This document shows, in pieces, positions 13,731-24,258 of a stretch of DNA of 64,000 nt. The stretch is taken from positions 18,248,001 through 18,312,000 of the forward strand of contig NC_091100.1 in NCBI RefSeq assembly GCF_024713975.1, given 5' to 3'. The position numbers and the translations under genes were made by a program. This DNA is from Paralichthys olivaceus (lineage: Eukaryota; Chordata; Actinopteri; Pleuronectiformes; Paralichthyidae). Below the pieces are notes generated by a model that had not been told where the DNA came from, made no database searches, and saw only the letters and a program-made list of their open reading frames with translations. Every line of letters starts with the position of its first letter. The stretch's first letter is position 1.

Positions 13731-14796
13731 GAGTACCTCTGCCAAAGGGGTTATGTTTTCGTCTATGTTTATTTGTCAGTTAGTGGGAAAAAACAAAAAA
13801 CTACTCAGGTGATTTCAATGAAATTTTGTGGAGGGGTGGGGCGTGACCCATAAGAAAGAACCCATTCAATTTTGGTGTCCAATTCAATTCAGCAAGTGGA
13901 TCCTAGATTTTTGTTCACTTTTTCAACTTTTCCTTGATTTCCCAGAGAATCATTTATGGATCTTGGTGATAAAAAAAATCAGGTATCTTGAGGGGACAAA
14001 TGAATGTGTGCCATTTGGTCCAGATCCAAATAAACTCTCAGTCTAGTGAATTTAAATGGGATTTCTTAAAGGGAATGTTGGGCCTTGGCGGAGATATACA
14101 CTCTACTGAGTGTCTACTTCTTATTATTTCTGCCTCTGTCTGTCTTCCAGGTGATGTGCTGGTGATGGATGAATATGGCTACATGTATTTCAGAGACCGC
14201 AGTGGCGACACGTTTCGATGGCGAGGAGAGAACGTGTCCACCACAGAGGTGGAGGGGGTCCTCAGTGGCCTGCTGGGACACTCTGATGTCGCTGTCTATG
14301 GAATTTCTGTACCAGGTAGAAATGAGACAAAAAACACTGGGAAAAAAAAGATTAACAGTTTTATGTGGGTGTCAAATTGTTTTGACCTCTGCTTATTCCG
14401 TCACCGTGTGCAGGTGTGGAGGGAAAGGCTGGCATGGCAGCCATTGCTCATGCAGGAGGCCCGTTTGACATTGAAGCATTAGGGATCGCTTTACAAGAAG
14501 CTCTGCCATCCTACGCACGACCTGTTTTCCTTCGGCTCATGCCATCTGTTGACACAACAGGTGAGAAACATGGCAAGGACGTGTAAATACACTCATTAAT
14601 AAAGTACTGTCAACTTATTTTTTAACCTTTGCCCTCAGGTACTTTCAAAATTCAGAAGATGCGGCTACAGAGAGAAGGATACAGGCCACAAGAGTCGAGT
14701 GAAGACATATATTTTTTGAACAGTCGGGCCGGGAGTTACGAGCCTGTTACAGATGAACTGTACCGTGCCATCAATGAGGGAGAGGTGCGTCTATGA
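8612..14796 (+). CDS. slc27a1: Long-chain fatty acid transport protein / very-long-chain acyl-CoA synthetase (FATP1-like)
   Basis: Thirteen coding exons: 8612-8781, 8879-9017, 9574-9829, 10048-10230, 11181-11250, 11491-11582, 11953-12062, 12156-12365, 13117-13240, 13343-13480, 14151-14315, 14414-14560 and 14639-14796. They join in frame into 653 aa; human FATP1 has 646. An N-terminal hydrophobic segment (about residues 5-35) is followed by the AMP-binding motif [14 protein letters not shown] (about 254-267), FYGATECN (about 394-401) and the FATP signature [16 protein letters not shown] (about 510-525). Family role: membrane protein that promotes long-chain fatty acid uptake by ATP-dependent activation to acyl-CoA. 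Oddities: five consecutive glutamines in a variable loop (exon 4), and a GC rather than GT donor after exon 10. FATP4 is the closest alternative, and the C-terminal INEGEVRL looks FATP4-like. Linkage to colgalt1 and nxnl1 favours slc27a1. Confidence 0.9.
9045..9405. repeat. Retroelement-derived repeat in slc27a1 intron 2
   Basis: Head AATAATAAACTTTATTTGAA, later CAGAAGGGGCTTTAAGAGTC and AATAAAATCTTAAAATCAAG. These words are typical of tails of fish SINE/LINE copies. It lies between coding exons 2 and 3. Confidence 0.5.
13636..13731. repeat. (GAT)n trinucleotide repeat
   Basis: GATGATGATGATGATAATGA is followed by about 18 clean GAT units. It lies in the slc27a1 intron that uses the GC donor, about 155 bases downstream of that donor. 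The poly-Asp translation is not a gene. Confidence 0.9.
13733..14105 (+). repeat. 'CCTCCACCAAGG'-type dispersed repeat, nearly full copy
   Basis: Begins TACCTCTGCCAAAGGGGTTA, then GGGGTGGGGCGTGACCCATA, GTGGATCC, GGTATCTTGAGGGGAC and CTTGGCGGAGATATACACTC. Related fragments lie at 18571-18750, 42695-43048, 44700-44905, 56975-57310 and 58905-59085. No coding region is recognisable, so it is a non-autonomous element of unknown class. Confidence 0.55.
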
Positions 14797-15385
14797 GGCA
14801 GGAGGATGGATAGATAGACTGTTGAAGAGGATAGTATGAACTGTAAGTTTCAAAGGGAAAGAAAGAAAGAAAATACACAGATATATTTCCCTCCTAGAAA
14901 TAATGAATACATCTTGATTATCCCTGATGACTGTGGAAACATGGATTGCTTCCTGGATCAATAAGACAAAATGTGTAAAGCCATAGCAATACCGCATGCC
15001 AACCAAAGGTTCAACCTTAAGGTTCACATCAGGATTGTAAACCTAGAGCACTGTATTTTTGACAGAAAAGACACATTTGCTATTTCACAAGTGAAATTGC
15101 TGGCATGTATTTTGTTCAGAACATAAGAAGACCAGAAGAGCTGCATCATTGCCTGAAGTGGCCCACATGGAAAGCGGAAAGGTCTGTTGTTGCAAATCTG
15201 AGAATAGTCCTTTTTCTGGACCCTAAATTAAATCTATAATACATGAAATGTCAGTTTGAGATACACAAATGTTCTGGGGCACTGATGATTGAATGGTTGT
15301 TTGTATACATACATAAATGAACCAACCGTAATGCACTGTATTATACTATGTGTTCATGTAATTCCATTTTCTGTAAAATACATTT

Positions 15386-15391
15386 AATAAA
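15386..15391 (+). other. Candidate polyadenylation signal of slc27a1
   Basis: AATAAA lies about 590 bases after the stop codon in otherwise unremarkable 3' sequence. Confidence 0.45.
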
Positions 15392-18300
15392 ACATACTAA
15401 AGCCTGTAACGGTTATGTTATTTGATCATTTAAACTTTTTTTTACATCACACATGAATCTGAAACTCAGGTGTGACTTTAAATGTGAGCCATCTTTTCCT
15501 TCAGTCCATTTAAGTATATGTTCTCAGCTCCTCCTAGTTGTCAAAAGGAGAATTACTTTGAAATGCCGCTCCATCTGTGTCTGTTGGAACACCGGGAGGT
15601 CAAAGACATCCCTTCATCCAGCGTGTTTGAAACTTGTGTTCAGTCATGTTGCTTAAAGTGGCCACATTGTGGAAACTGTACCATTTGATTATAAAGCAGG
15701 CCTTGCTGCTTGAGTACAACTTTAACCTACCTTTCAGTACAGGAGACAGATTCAGTTTATGTTCCCCTGCAACATATTCATTAGTCAGCCCTGTATGCTG
15801 ACAGTATTTACAGAAACACCACCATCATCTTGCTTTATGTGCAGGTCAAATTCCATGTGACATGAGATCTAAACGTGTACATTCGATACAAGGATAGAAA
15901 CAGTAATTACCAGCTCAGTTTCAACCTCGGTGCCTCTTTAAAAACGCACTCTAAATTCTGCTTGGATAAACTAATCCTGCATTAACACAAGGCGGCATCT
16001 GTTTGGGCAGGAAAATGAATGTTTGCAGAGGATGAAAAAATGTTTGACTGCGTCTTGGTTAAAATATCTTCTTGCTGTGGTCGCAGCAAGCATCTAAATT
16101 AAAATGTAAAATGTCATGAGGGGGCCCCCTCTGTCTTGGTAAAAGATAGGGTTCAAATCTTGGACGAGCCGTTGCTGTTGAGAGCTCCACTGTCATTTGA
16201 TTTCTCCGTGCTGCTGTTTGGCTTGGCTCTGTAGCAGCGGGCGCGACTCGAACCAGAAAAAAATGCCTTCAAACACTCTTACTGGCGATTATCTACCCTA
16301 TTGAAGTGTCCTTGTGGAAAACAGTGAAATCCCTGCCAGCTGCTCTGTGTCTGATCCTTTAGCATGATGTTCTGTGGCTTTCAGGAGTACAGAGGAGGAA
16401 CAAGTCAGTCTGCTTAAAGCCTTTTACTTCAGTGGTACCCTCATGGCATTGTAATATACATTTCACTGGTCACAAGATAAGTAATGGGGCTTATTGTTCT
16501 TTTATATTATTAAAAAATACATTCATGCATAATTCATTATTATTGTGAAATACTGCATCTTGAATACTTTGCATGACACTGTGATTAAACTGCATATGAA
16601 ACATGGACAAATAAAACTGTGATGGGGGGGTCTTATAGAAAAGTTGATTTGTTTGAAGAAAATGTGTGTGTGTGAGTTTAAGATACGGAAAAATAAAATA
16701 ATCCAACCACCCTTTTGGGCATTTTGAAGCCTTCATTGTGGTAAAGAAAACAAAATCACCTATTAATTCCAGCACAGTGACCTTCATCAGGGTGACTAAC
16801 CTGAAGTGAAGGAAGAACAAGACATTTATAGGCCTGGGGAATAACAGGAAAGGAGATAGTACAGTCACATCCTAGATATAATAGAGGAAAATACACTGAA
16901 AGTACACTGAAGAAAAAACACAACGAATAATCCAGCACCAATTATATACAGATAAATACACATTAAAGAAACAAGAACACACTTATTTTTTAAGTCTTTG
17001 AACATCCAACATTGTTTTACCTCTAAATCCAATTTCACTGTCATGAATGAAAAGCATTTTGTTCATTATTAAATAGCATTTTCTTTTCCTCCCTGCTTTG
17101 TACTAATATTTCTTTTTCTTGCAAGAGTTCGATCAATAATTGTTTTTCTAACTAGTAGAATTAAACTTTTCGGTGCACTGAAACTGTTTTAGAGATTTAC
17201 TGATACTAGATTCCTTCTTCACAGTCCGTTGCAGCCTCAGTTAAGGGGTAAACTCCGTGTCCTACACGATTCACAGCTGCATGTTGTTTACAAAAAGGCT
17301 CCAGGTCATCCAAGCAGAGCATAGACAGGCTCTCTTCATGTTCCTCACATTGAGTCAACCAACCGGAGACATGTGGCCTTCTCCCTCTGATCCAGGGAGA
17401 GGAAATAAGCAGCTCTCGTGGAGGGGGGGCTACTGGTGGTCGGAGCCTTCAGATATGTTTGGTTTGTGTCAGAGAGAACACATGCGAGGAGCAGTGGGAC
17501 CCTGTGTTTCAGGATCAGTGATGCATGTGCAGTTCAGACTCCATCTCAGACTTGAAGTTTAGCCAACATGCCTACACCAGATGCAGCCATTCATCACCTT
17601 GCAGTGTCAGTCTGACATATATGCCTCTGTGATTTATGTTATATCATCACATCCCGAGGCCAAATTCTTTCCTGGGCCTTTGCTCATCATTTCTCACCCA
17701 TTTCCACTCATGGTGGTGCAGCGGCTCTTTCACTGACTGGCAGAGTTTGCATGAAAATTTCTGGCGTGATGAAGTTCTTCTTAAATGTAGTTGTTAATGT
17801 TTGTTAAATTATTTTGTGTGTAATAAAGACTGTTGTCTATTTTTAAAATTTCAAATAAACTAATAAATATATAATATAAACTCTGATACCGTGTTTAAAA
17901 ATAGTTGTATCTTTATTATTAATCAAGTTCAAGTCGCTCTGACTTAGAATGTGATAGTAAAAGTGAAATAGTCTGCAAGTTGGAGTGTACAGAATAGAGT
18001 AATACTTCATGTACTGAACTGATTGCCAAGTCTGAGTTGTTTTGAATGGATCCAGTTTCATTGGCGTTGAATAATTTGAGCTGCTCATATCCTGGGCACA
18101 TGTAGAACAACTTAGCTTTGACAGGTAAGTCATGACTCATTTAATCATGTGATTGAAAGTGAAATAGATGATTAATGTGTAACTAAATATAAAGTATGAG
18201 CTTTTTTCTATTTGCAGATATATGTGATATTACTGTGATGCCATCCCACAGATTAATCACAGATAATTCTCCATGAAATGTACCTTTAAAAAGAGATGGA

Positions 18301-18570
18301 CAGGACTTTCAGTATGTGTCAATGAACTTTTAATCATGGAAACTTTGTAACAGGCAAAACCTGAAATTTATTTATAGTGAGGACTAGATTTGAAATAAAC
18401 AACATTTCTAATCACATTTCACTGCTCCAGTATGCAGGTTCAATGAGTTCACATCAGCTCAGTCTTACTACATTGCTGATATACTTAAATGCATTGTGGT
18501 TGCTGTATTCATTCCTGCTAAAACTTGGCATGAAGCGACACCCCAAAAAACTATGGCTCTTAACAGAGCA

Positions 18571-18750
18571 CATACCTCCACCAAGGCCCAACAGTCTTCT
18601 AATGACAGCACATTTAAATCTACTTTAAATCTAATCAATCAACTACCACAACTACTTTTTTTTCAAGATACATAAATCTACGTTAATCCGTCCAGCGACT
18701 AACACACAAACAAATGCCTATGAAAACAGAATCTCACTGGCAGAGGTAAC
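18571..18750 (-). repeat. 'CCTCCACCAAGG' dispersed repeat, internally deleted copy
   Basis: TACCTCCACCAAGGCCCAAC opens the segment and TCTCACTGGCAGAGGTAACA closes it. The two ends match the inverted ends of the 42695-43048 copy. Confidence 0.45.
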
Positions 18751-20782
18751 AAAGATCCACAGTCTCTTCCTCTGTGAAAAACATAGTCAGTCCAGTTGAA
18801 ATTAGTCGAAGGTGAACTAAGGCATCTGCAATCTGACTTGGTCCACTCACTTGGGTATCTTCAAATTGTGATCACTTCAGTGGCACTTTGTGTTTCCCAG
18901 CTGGGCTCGGGAGTGGATTTTGTTACAACAACTGCTGAAGCCTGACATCAACTTTGATTACACATTGGTGAGCCTTTTGTTCACAGGGAGAGGAAAGTGA
19001 ATTTTGTCCTCGTGCACTGAAACAGTGTTCAGTGGGGATCTGTGAATAAGTACTGTTTTATGATCATATGAGCAGATCCATACTGTTTTGTTACAGACTT
19101 GAAGAAAACCGAGATGCTATCCTTCATCATTTATCCTAGACTTATCTATGTCTGCACTATTTGTTACAACATACATACTTAAACTGGCTGAGTAGTGGCC
19201 CCTCGCTCACTGACGAGATGAAAACACACCACGGTGTCTCTGCATGTGTTTGCATGTATTTCCAGTTTATATAGAGCTCTGCGTTCCTTGTTCAGACAGC
19301 TGAGGGTTATTTCTCTCTCTCCAGGAAATTGTGTTTGGCGCAGTGGAAGGCATCACTGCAGAGCTCCTGCGGTTCATTTTTCGCAGTGCACGATTTTCCT
19401 CTTACGGTTGCTCACCTCTGTCATTAGTCGGCTCAATTACAGCTGATCTGCGTCGTGCCACTTAATATTAGTCACATTGTGCTCAGAAAATGGATTTTAT
19501 GGCTGGACTCCGAGGTAATGAGAGGATGGGTGAAGCGCTGCAAAACCCCCCCGTGCCCTCTTTGCCATTGCTGTCAGGTTGGTGACAATTCACTCAGCCC
19601 ATACTCTCTGTCAGCTGCAGATGTGTGAGCTGAGGCAGTGGCAGTGTGACCTCAGGGGATGAAAAGTCCTTCATGTGCTCATTTAGCAAAAAGCCATCAC
19701 TTCCATCCATCTGTTAACTTGCCATGTCTCCACATTATGTTGCCAGAGGGGTCGAACAAATGAAGCTGGAACAAGCCAGAGGTCAGAGAGGCTTATTTAA
19801 GGTGGTGACAATGACAAGGTGTACGCTCAGAGAAACTAAAAAAAGAGAGAAGAGGGTTTCATGAGTCATGAGTGCGAAAGAGAGGAAAAGGAAATAGATC
19901 CAGGAAGCTAAGAAAAGAGAGAGACAGAGAGTTTTTATTTGACAGGATTTCATCTGACACTTGTGATTATACCGAACACCCTGGAAAATAATTTACTCAG
20001 TTAACCAGATGTTTCTTTTGATATTAGTCTGCAGTTCCGTTATTTGTTTCTTAGATGCTGATGATGTGACAAAGACTTCACCCCGTCCCCTGCAACAAGT
20101 GGCTACGTCCATTTGTGATGGATTTACACTTACAGTTTTAATCTCCAAACGTTTCACTGTTTTGCTCCTGGCTGAACGACATGTTTGCTAGACGGTGTGC
20201 AACTGACCCGGAGGTACGTTTTCTCTCATTTTGAGGGTGCGTCAGATGTGTTGCCCAATCACTAGCAATATCTATATAAACCCCGCCCTCTTAAAAAAGC
20301 AGTGTACACAATGGACTCTCAAAGTTCTCTAGAGATGCAGCAGCAGCAGCTTGGAGTTTTCATCAACCTCAGATGTTAGAAGCAGCTTGTCCAGGTGGCA
20401 AAAGCAGAGACTGTAACATCAAGTGAAATTAAAAGAGTATTAAAAATGTATTGAACTCATGTCAACATATCCAACATTTCTCCCATAGGAGCGCCAATAA
20501 TGACTTTCTCAGCTGCAATTGTTTTACACTTGTGTATCATCACAGCATCGTTCAGCTTTAAATAAATATTTAGCTATGCTTTGTCTAGGCTGCACACAGC
20601 CCTGGCAACTCTTCCTGGAGACACTGATTGGCGTAACAGTGAACAATATTGAAGTGACTAACTTTACCTTGCATATAAATATCAGCGACACAACATCATA
20701 GTTCTGGTATAGTTCTCTGGTCCCTGTTCCGAGTTCTGTGAGATATCCTCAGTCACTCTTTAATAGTGATTTCTGTTTAATT

Positions 20783-20946
20783 TGGGCGGCTGTGGCTCAG
20801 GGGTTAGAACGGGGGTGTCCTCTAACCAGTAGAGGGGGGTGGTTTGATCCCACTCCTCTGCATGCCAGTGTCTTTGGGCACGATACTGAACAACAAATCA
20901 TCAAGATAAGAAAAGCACAATATAAATACAGACAATTTACTATTTA
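20783..20946 (+). mobile_element. tRNA-like SINE, shortened copy
   Basis: The head GGGCGGCTGTGGCTCAGGGG resembles a box A promoter. GGTGGTTTGATCCC resembles box B. GTCTTTGGGCACGATACTGA follows, and the tail AAGATAAGAAAAGCACAATA-TAAATACA matches the 3' end at 28613-28698. It is not a functional tRNA: no cloverleaf with a consistent acceptor stem could be drawn. Confidence 0.65.
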
Positions 20947-21307
20947 ATTAAAATGTTGCTGCTGAGTATGAGTTATACCTGTGTTTCTCAAGTATTGACT
21001 GTAAACATAAACGTTTCGCTTCGTCTGCTCAGTGTTTATCAAACTGAGATCTAAAATTTAATAACCTTATCCTCATATAACCTCTCTCTCTGTCCTTTGT
21101 CATTCATGCGCAAAGGAAGAGAAAGCTGCTTACCAAACACCCACAGCATCCGCTGTGTGTGCGTGTGAACCCTTGTTGAGATAGTAGGTGATAGAGTCAC
21201 ATAGAAATCAACTATATTCCCACATTCTACGTTTTGATAATAGTGGTGGAGAGCGCTCTCTAACACGTTACCTGAAAAATCTCCAAGAAGGGTCAGTCTG
21301 GTGAAGA

Positions 21308-21445
21308 CTATAGACTGTATATAAAGACGGAAATCTGGAGCCAGAATCTGTGCCAGGGTATCAAGATGTGTCAGTCTCGGCTTTCAATCATTACATTTCA
21401 TCCTGTTTTGTAGAACAGAGCACATTACTGACGTCATGGGCAACC
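21308..21445 (+). mobile_element. Short terminal-inverted-repeat element, left-end fragment (copy 2)
   Basis: ATAGACTGTATATAAAGACGG is the best-preserved left terminus of the family. GGAGCCAGAATCTGTGCCAG and TCGGCTTTCAATCATTACAT follow, as in copies 1 and 3. The right half is missing. Confidence 0.6.
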
Positions 21446-21854
21446 TGGAACCTTCTCTATCGACGCCACAAGCTCAAATCTCCTGACCAACATGAGGAAC
21501 AGACACATGGTGCCCAACCCACCCCGTCCCCTGATCCACCATCCTGTGAGACATATTTAAATCCAAATTTTCTAAGGTTATGCGTATATATTTTTGAGGA
21601 TATGTATGTGTTGTGTTTTTTGTGACTTATGCTCCAGGTATTTGAGGGTGGTTGGGGGTGTAGGACAGAGCTGGCTGTTTCTGGCTGTCAAATCTGCACC
21701 TCCATACAAGAGCAGAGTTAATGGATGACATGTGCAGACACATCACAGGTATGCTATTAGACTAGAGATTCTATCTGCCAGCCAGTCTGACTGTCTACAT
21801 TGTAGCTATTGTTTGAGTCTATTCAAATAAATGCACTCGTTTATGTATGTGTGT

Positions 21855-21878
21855 GAGAGTGTGTGTGTGTGAGAGAGA

Positions 21879-21914
<36 letters not shown>

Positions 21915-21960
21915 GTGCGTGCCTGCGTGTGTGTGTGTGTGTGTTTGTGTGTGTGTGTAT
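21855..21960. repeat. Imperfect (GT)n microsatellite
   Basis: A GT tract interrupted by GAGAGAGAAA and by several GC variants (GTGCGTGTGTGCGTGCCTGC). Confidence 0.9.
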
Positions 21961-23302
21961 GCAGGTAAATCAGGTGGTTGTTGACAGCATCCCATGTCTA
22001 CATAGTGCATTCTTACAGTGCCCCAGTGTGTCTGGCCACTGCATCACACCAGGAACAGCCACGTTGGGCAAACATACTATGAGCTGCTACGCCGCATCAG
22101 AGCTCAGGTATATAACCACTGTTTCCAGTCGTGAGCAAAGCAAATGTATGTTATTGTTTTCCTGACCACTGAGCTGATATGGATTATCTGTGACCTGTCA
22201 GCGCTGTGGTGTGAAGATTCACCAGAATCCAGAGTCTTTTCAGAAGCTTTGCCTTCTTTGAAGGAGCTCAGGGAAAACTGTAAAAACAGAGACGCATCGA
22301 GTGTGCAACGAAGAAGACAAACCTCTAAAGCTCTCAAATCCTCCTCCAACAATATATAATTTAGACACTTAAACACTTTCCATATGTTTTTTAAGATACT
22401 AAACAAATACATGATCTAGACCATTGGTACTCAGGCAGGGGATCATGACCACCTAACGGGCCCTGAGAAGACTATGAGGGCCCCAAAATGTTTAAATGAA
22501 TAAAAGTTATGATGAATAATCTCCAAAATCCTTTCATGTGTCTGATTGTTTCAGCACTTTACATCTTTATAAACCATTCAACTAAAATGTCTAAGGTACT
22601 CAGTGGTTAGCTGCTCATTTTCCAGTGAAGCTACTGAACTTAAAAAGTTGTGAATCACTGTTCTGGTGGCTACAGATCTTTTGCAGTAACAGCAGAGGAA
22701 AGATCATTGATAAAGAAAAGAAAATGCCCTCAGGTGACAGGAGAAATATTTTTACAATCTCACTCCATTATTTGTCTGGCAGCTACTCAATTTGATACAT
22801 TTGGGAAGGGATGTGAAGTGAAGCCTGAGGCTTAAAGTATTTTAATGGCATATTGCATAATGTTCCCTTTAAACAATTCATAATACTTTTAAGGGTAATG
22901 TATATGAAAAGAGGCATTGTTATCCAATCAAATATTTTAATAAGGGTGAGGGTTTTATAAGCTTTAACAATTTTTCTAAGGCTTACACAGAGGTAAATTG
23001 TAATGAAAAAACTCGACACAGGACAAGAGAACAGAACATTCCAAACAGGCAGGTTTACAACGGGCACTGCACTAGCTTAATAAAATAAAGACTAATTTCT
23101 TACACTGCACTGTAACTCTGTTACTTTCACTCTTTAATTTCTTGTTTTATTCAGAACTTGTTTATCTTCTTCTTCCTCATTTGGATTATTATCGGGTGGT
23201 GACCAACGTCAAGGTGCATCACCGCTATCCATTTAATCTCTGTGTGATTTCTTTTAAACTTTGTGCTATGTTGCCTTTACATGTGTCATGATCCCTTTTG
23301 TG

Positions 23303-23680
23303 TTTTAAAGGTACAGTGTGTAGAATTTTGTGATATCTAGTGTTGAAATTCCATGTTGCAGCTGAACACCCCTCATCTCACCCTCCCCTTCCAAACAGGA
23401 AACAGAAACTGTGGTAGCTTCCGTTTTCATAAAAACTCAAAAGGTGTTTAGTTTGTCCAGTCTGGACTAATGTAAAAAACATGGCGGCCTCCGTAGAGAG
23501 GACTCCCTCGATGTAAATATTGAAGTATTTTAATATAAAGGGCCTTTTCTGGGGTAAAGAAAACTACAATTCATACAATTTAGATGTAATAATCTAGTGA
23601 AAACATCATGAGGATTATTCTACATTAAATTTCTGCCAATAGTTCCCTTTCACCTAAATTTTACACACTGGAGCTTTAAG
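23303..23680. mobile_element. Small terminal-inverted-repeat element ('TACAGTGTGTAGAATTT' type)
   Basis: The left end TTAAAGGTACAGTGTGTAGA-ATTTT and the right end AAATTTTACACACTGGAGCT-TTAA are imperfect inverted complements. The interior has AACACCCCTCATCTCACCCT. There is no transposase. The layout is that of a common fish MITE-like repeat. Confidence 0.6.
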
Positions 23681-24109
23681 TAAATAACTTTGAATGACCT
23701 TGTCGTTGAATTGACTGTACAAATAAACCAGCCTTTCCTTTCCTGACATTTTAAAGGTTCTTCAAGACAAAACAACAGAACTTTCTGGGAAGTTCTCAGC
23801 AGTGTCTTTGTCTCAGGGGCGTGACAGTCAGGCCTGCAGTGTGTTGAGCACATTGGACACGCCCATGGTTTTCTCGTCGCTTCCTATATAGACTACAGCT
23901 GGGTCCCTTCTTAAAGGGGAGGACGGGGGGGGGGGATCTGGCCTGTAACTCCACAGGCTTTAATGGATGTAAAATGTTAAATATGGAGAATGAAAGGAGC
24001 TCAGTGTTGTGTGAGCTGCTGACATGATGCACTGTATGTGAGCATGGCACAGAGAGGACGTCCTGGTCCCACTTCTGCCGACATCAGAGCAGCACGTTGG
24101 TTCCACCTT

Positions 24110-24258
24110 TAAGAAAAAACAGCCGGGACCTGCCCTTTAATTCTGCCTGCCTCTCCGCCATGTAGCCACTGTCGGCGTAACACAACAGCGGGACCCCTCA
24201 TCCTCCACATCCCCAACGCCGCGTAAGCACAGCAGGCAGTGTCCTCTCCCTCCTTGCC
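24110..24258 (+). promoter_or_regulatory. CpG-rich 5' region of colgalt1
   Basis: The composition changes here from A/T-rich to GC- and CpG-rich, running through the first coding exon to about 24480. This is the pattern expected of a CpG-type promoter. No TATA box or defined factor site is claimed, and the transcription start is unknown. Confidence 0.4.

Larger units (their letters stand above)
15400..24100. other. Gene-poor intergenic region between slc27a1 and colgalt1
   Basis: No multi-exon gene or family motif is visible on either strand. Repeats within it are listed separately. Open frames such as 17257-17562 and 22144-22359 lack similarity to anything I recognise. Distal regulatory elements could be present but cannot be recognised here. 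Confidence 0.5.

Noticed and set aside
13617-13853. Poly-aspartate open frame
   Set aside because: It is a reading of the intronic GAT repeat; the flanking slc27a1 exons skip it.
17257-17562. 101-codon + strand frame in the slc27a1-colgalt1 gap
   Set aside because: No family similarity, no exon partners; length is within chance expectation for this much sequence.
20783-20870. Possible tRNA gene
   Set aside because: Box A/B-like words are present, but no cloverleaf pairs and the tail is shared with another SINE copy.
22144-22359. 71-codon + strand frame (MYVIVFLTTEL...)
   Set aside because: No recognisable family and no convincing splice partners or neighbouring gene. Too short to support alone.
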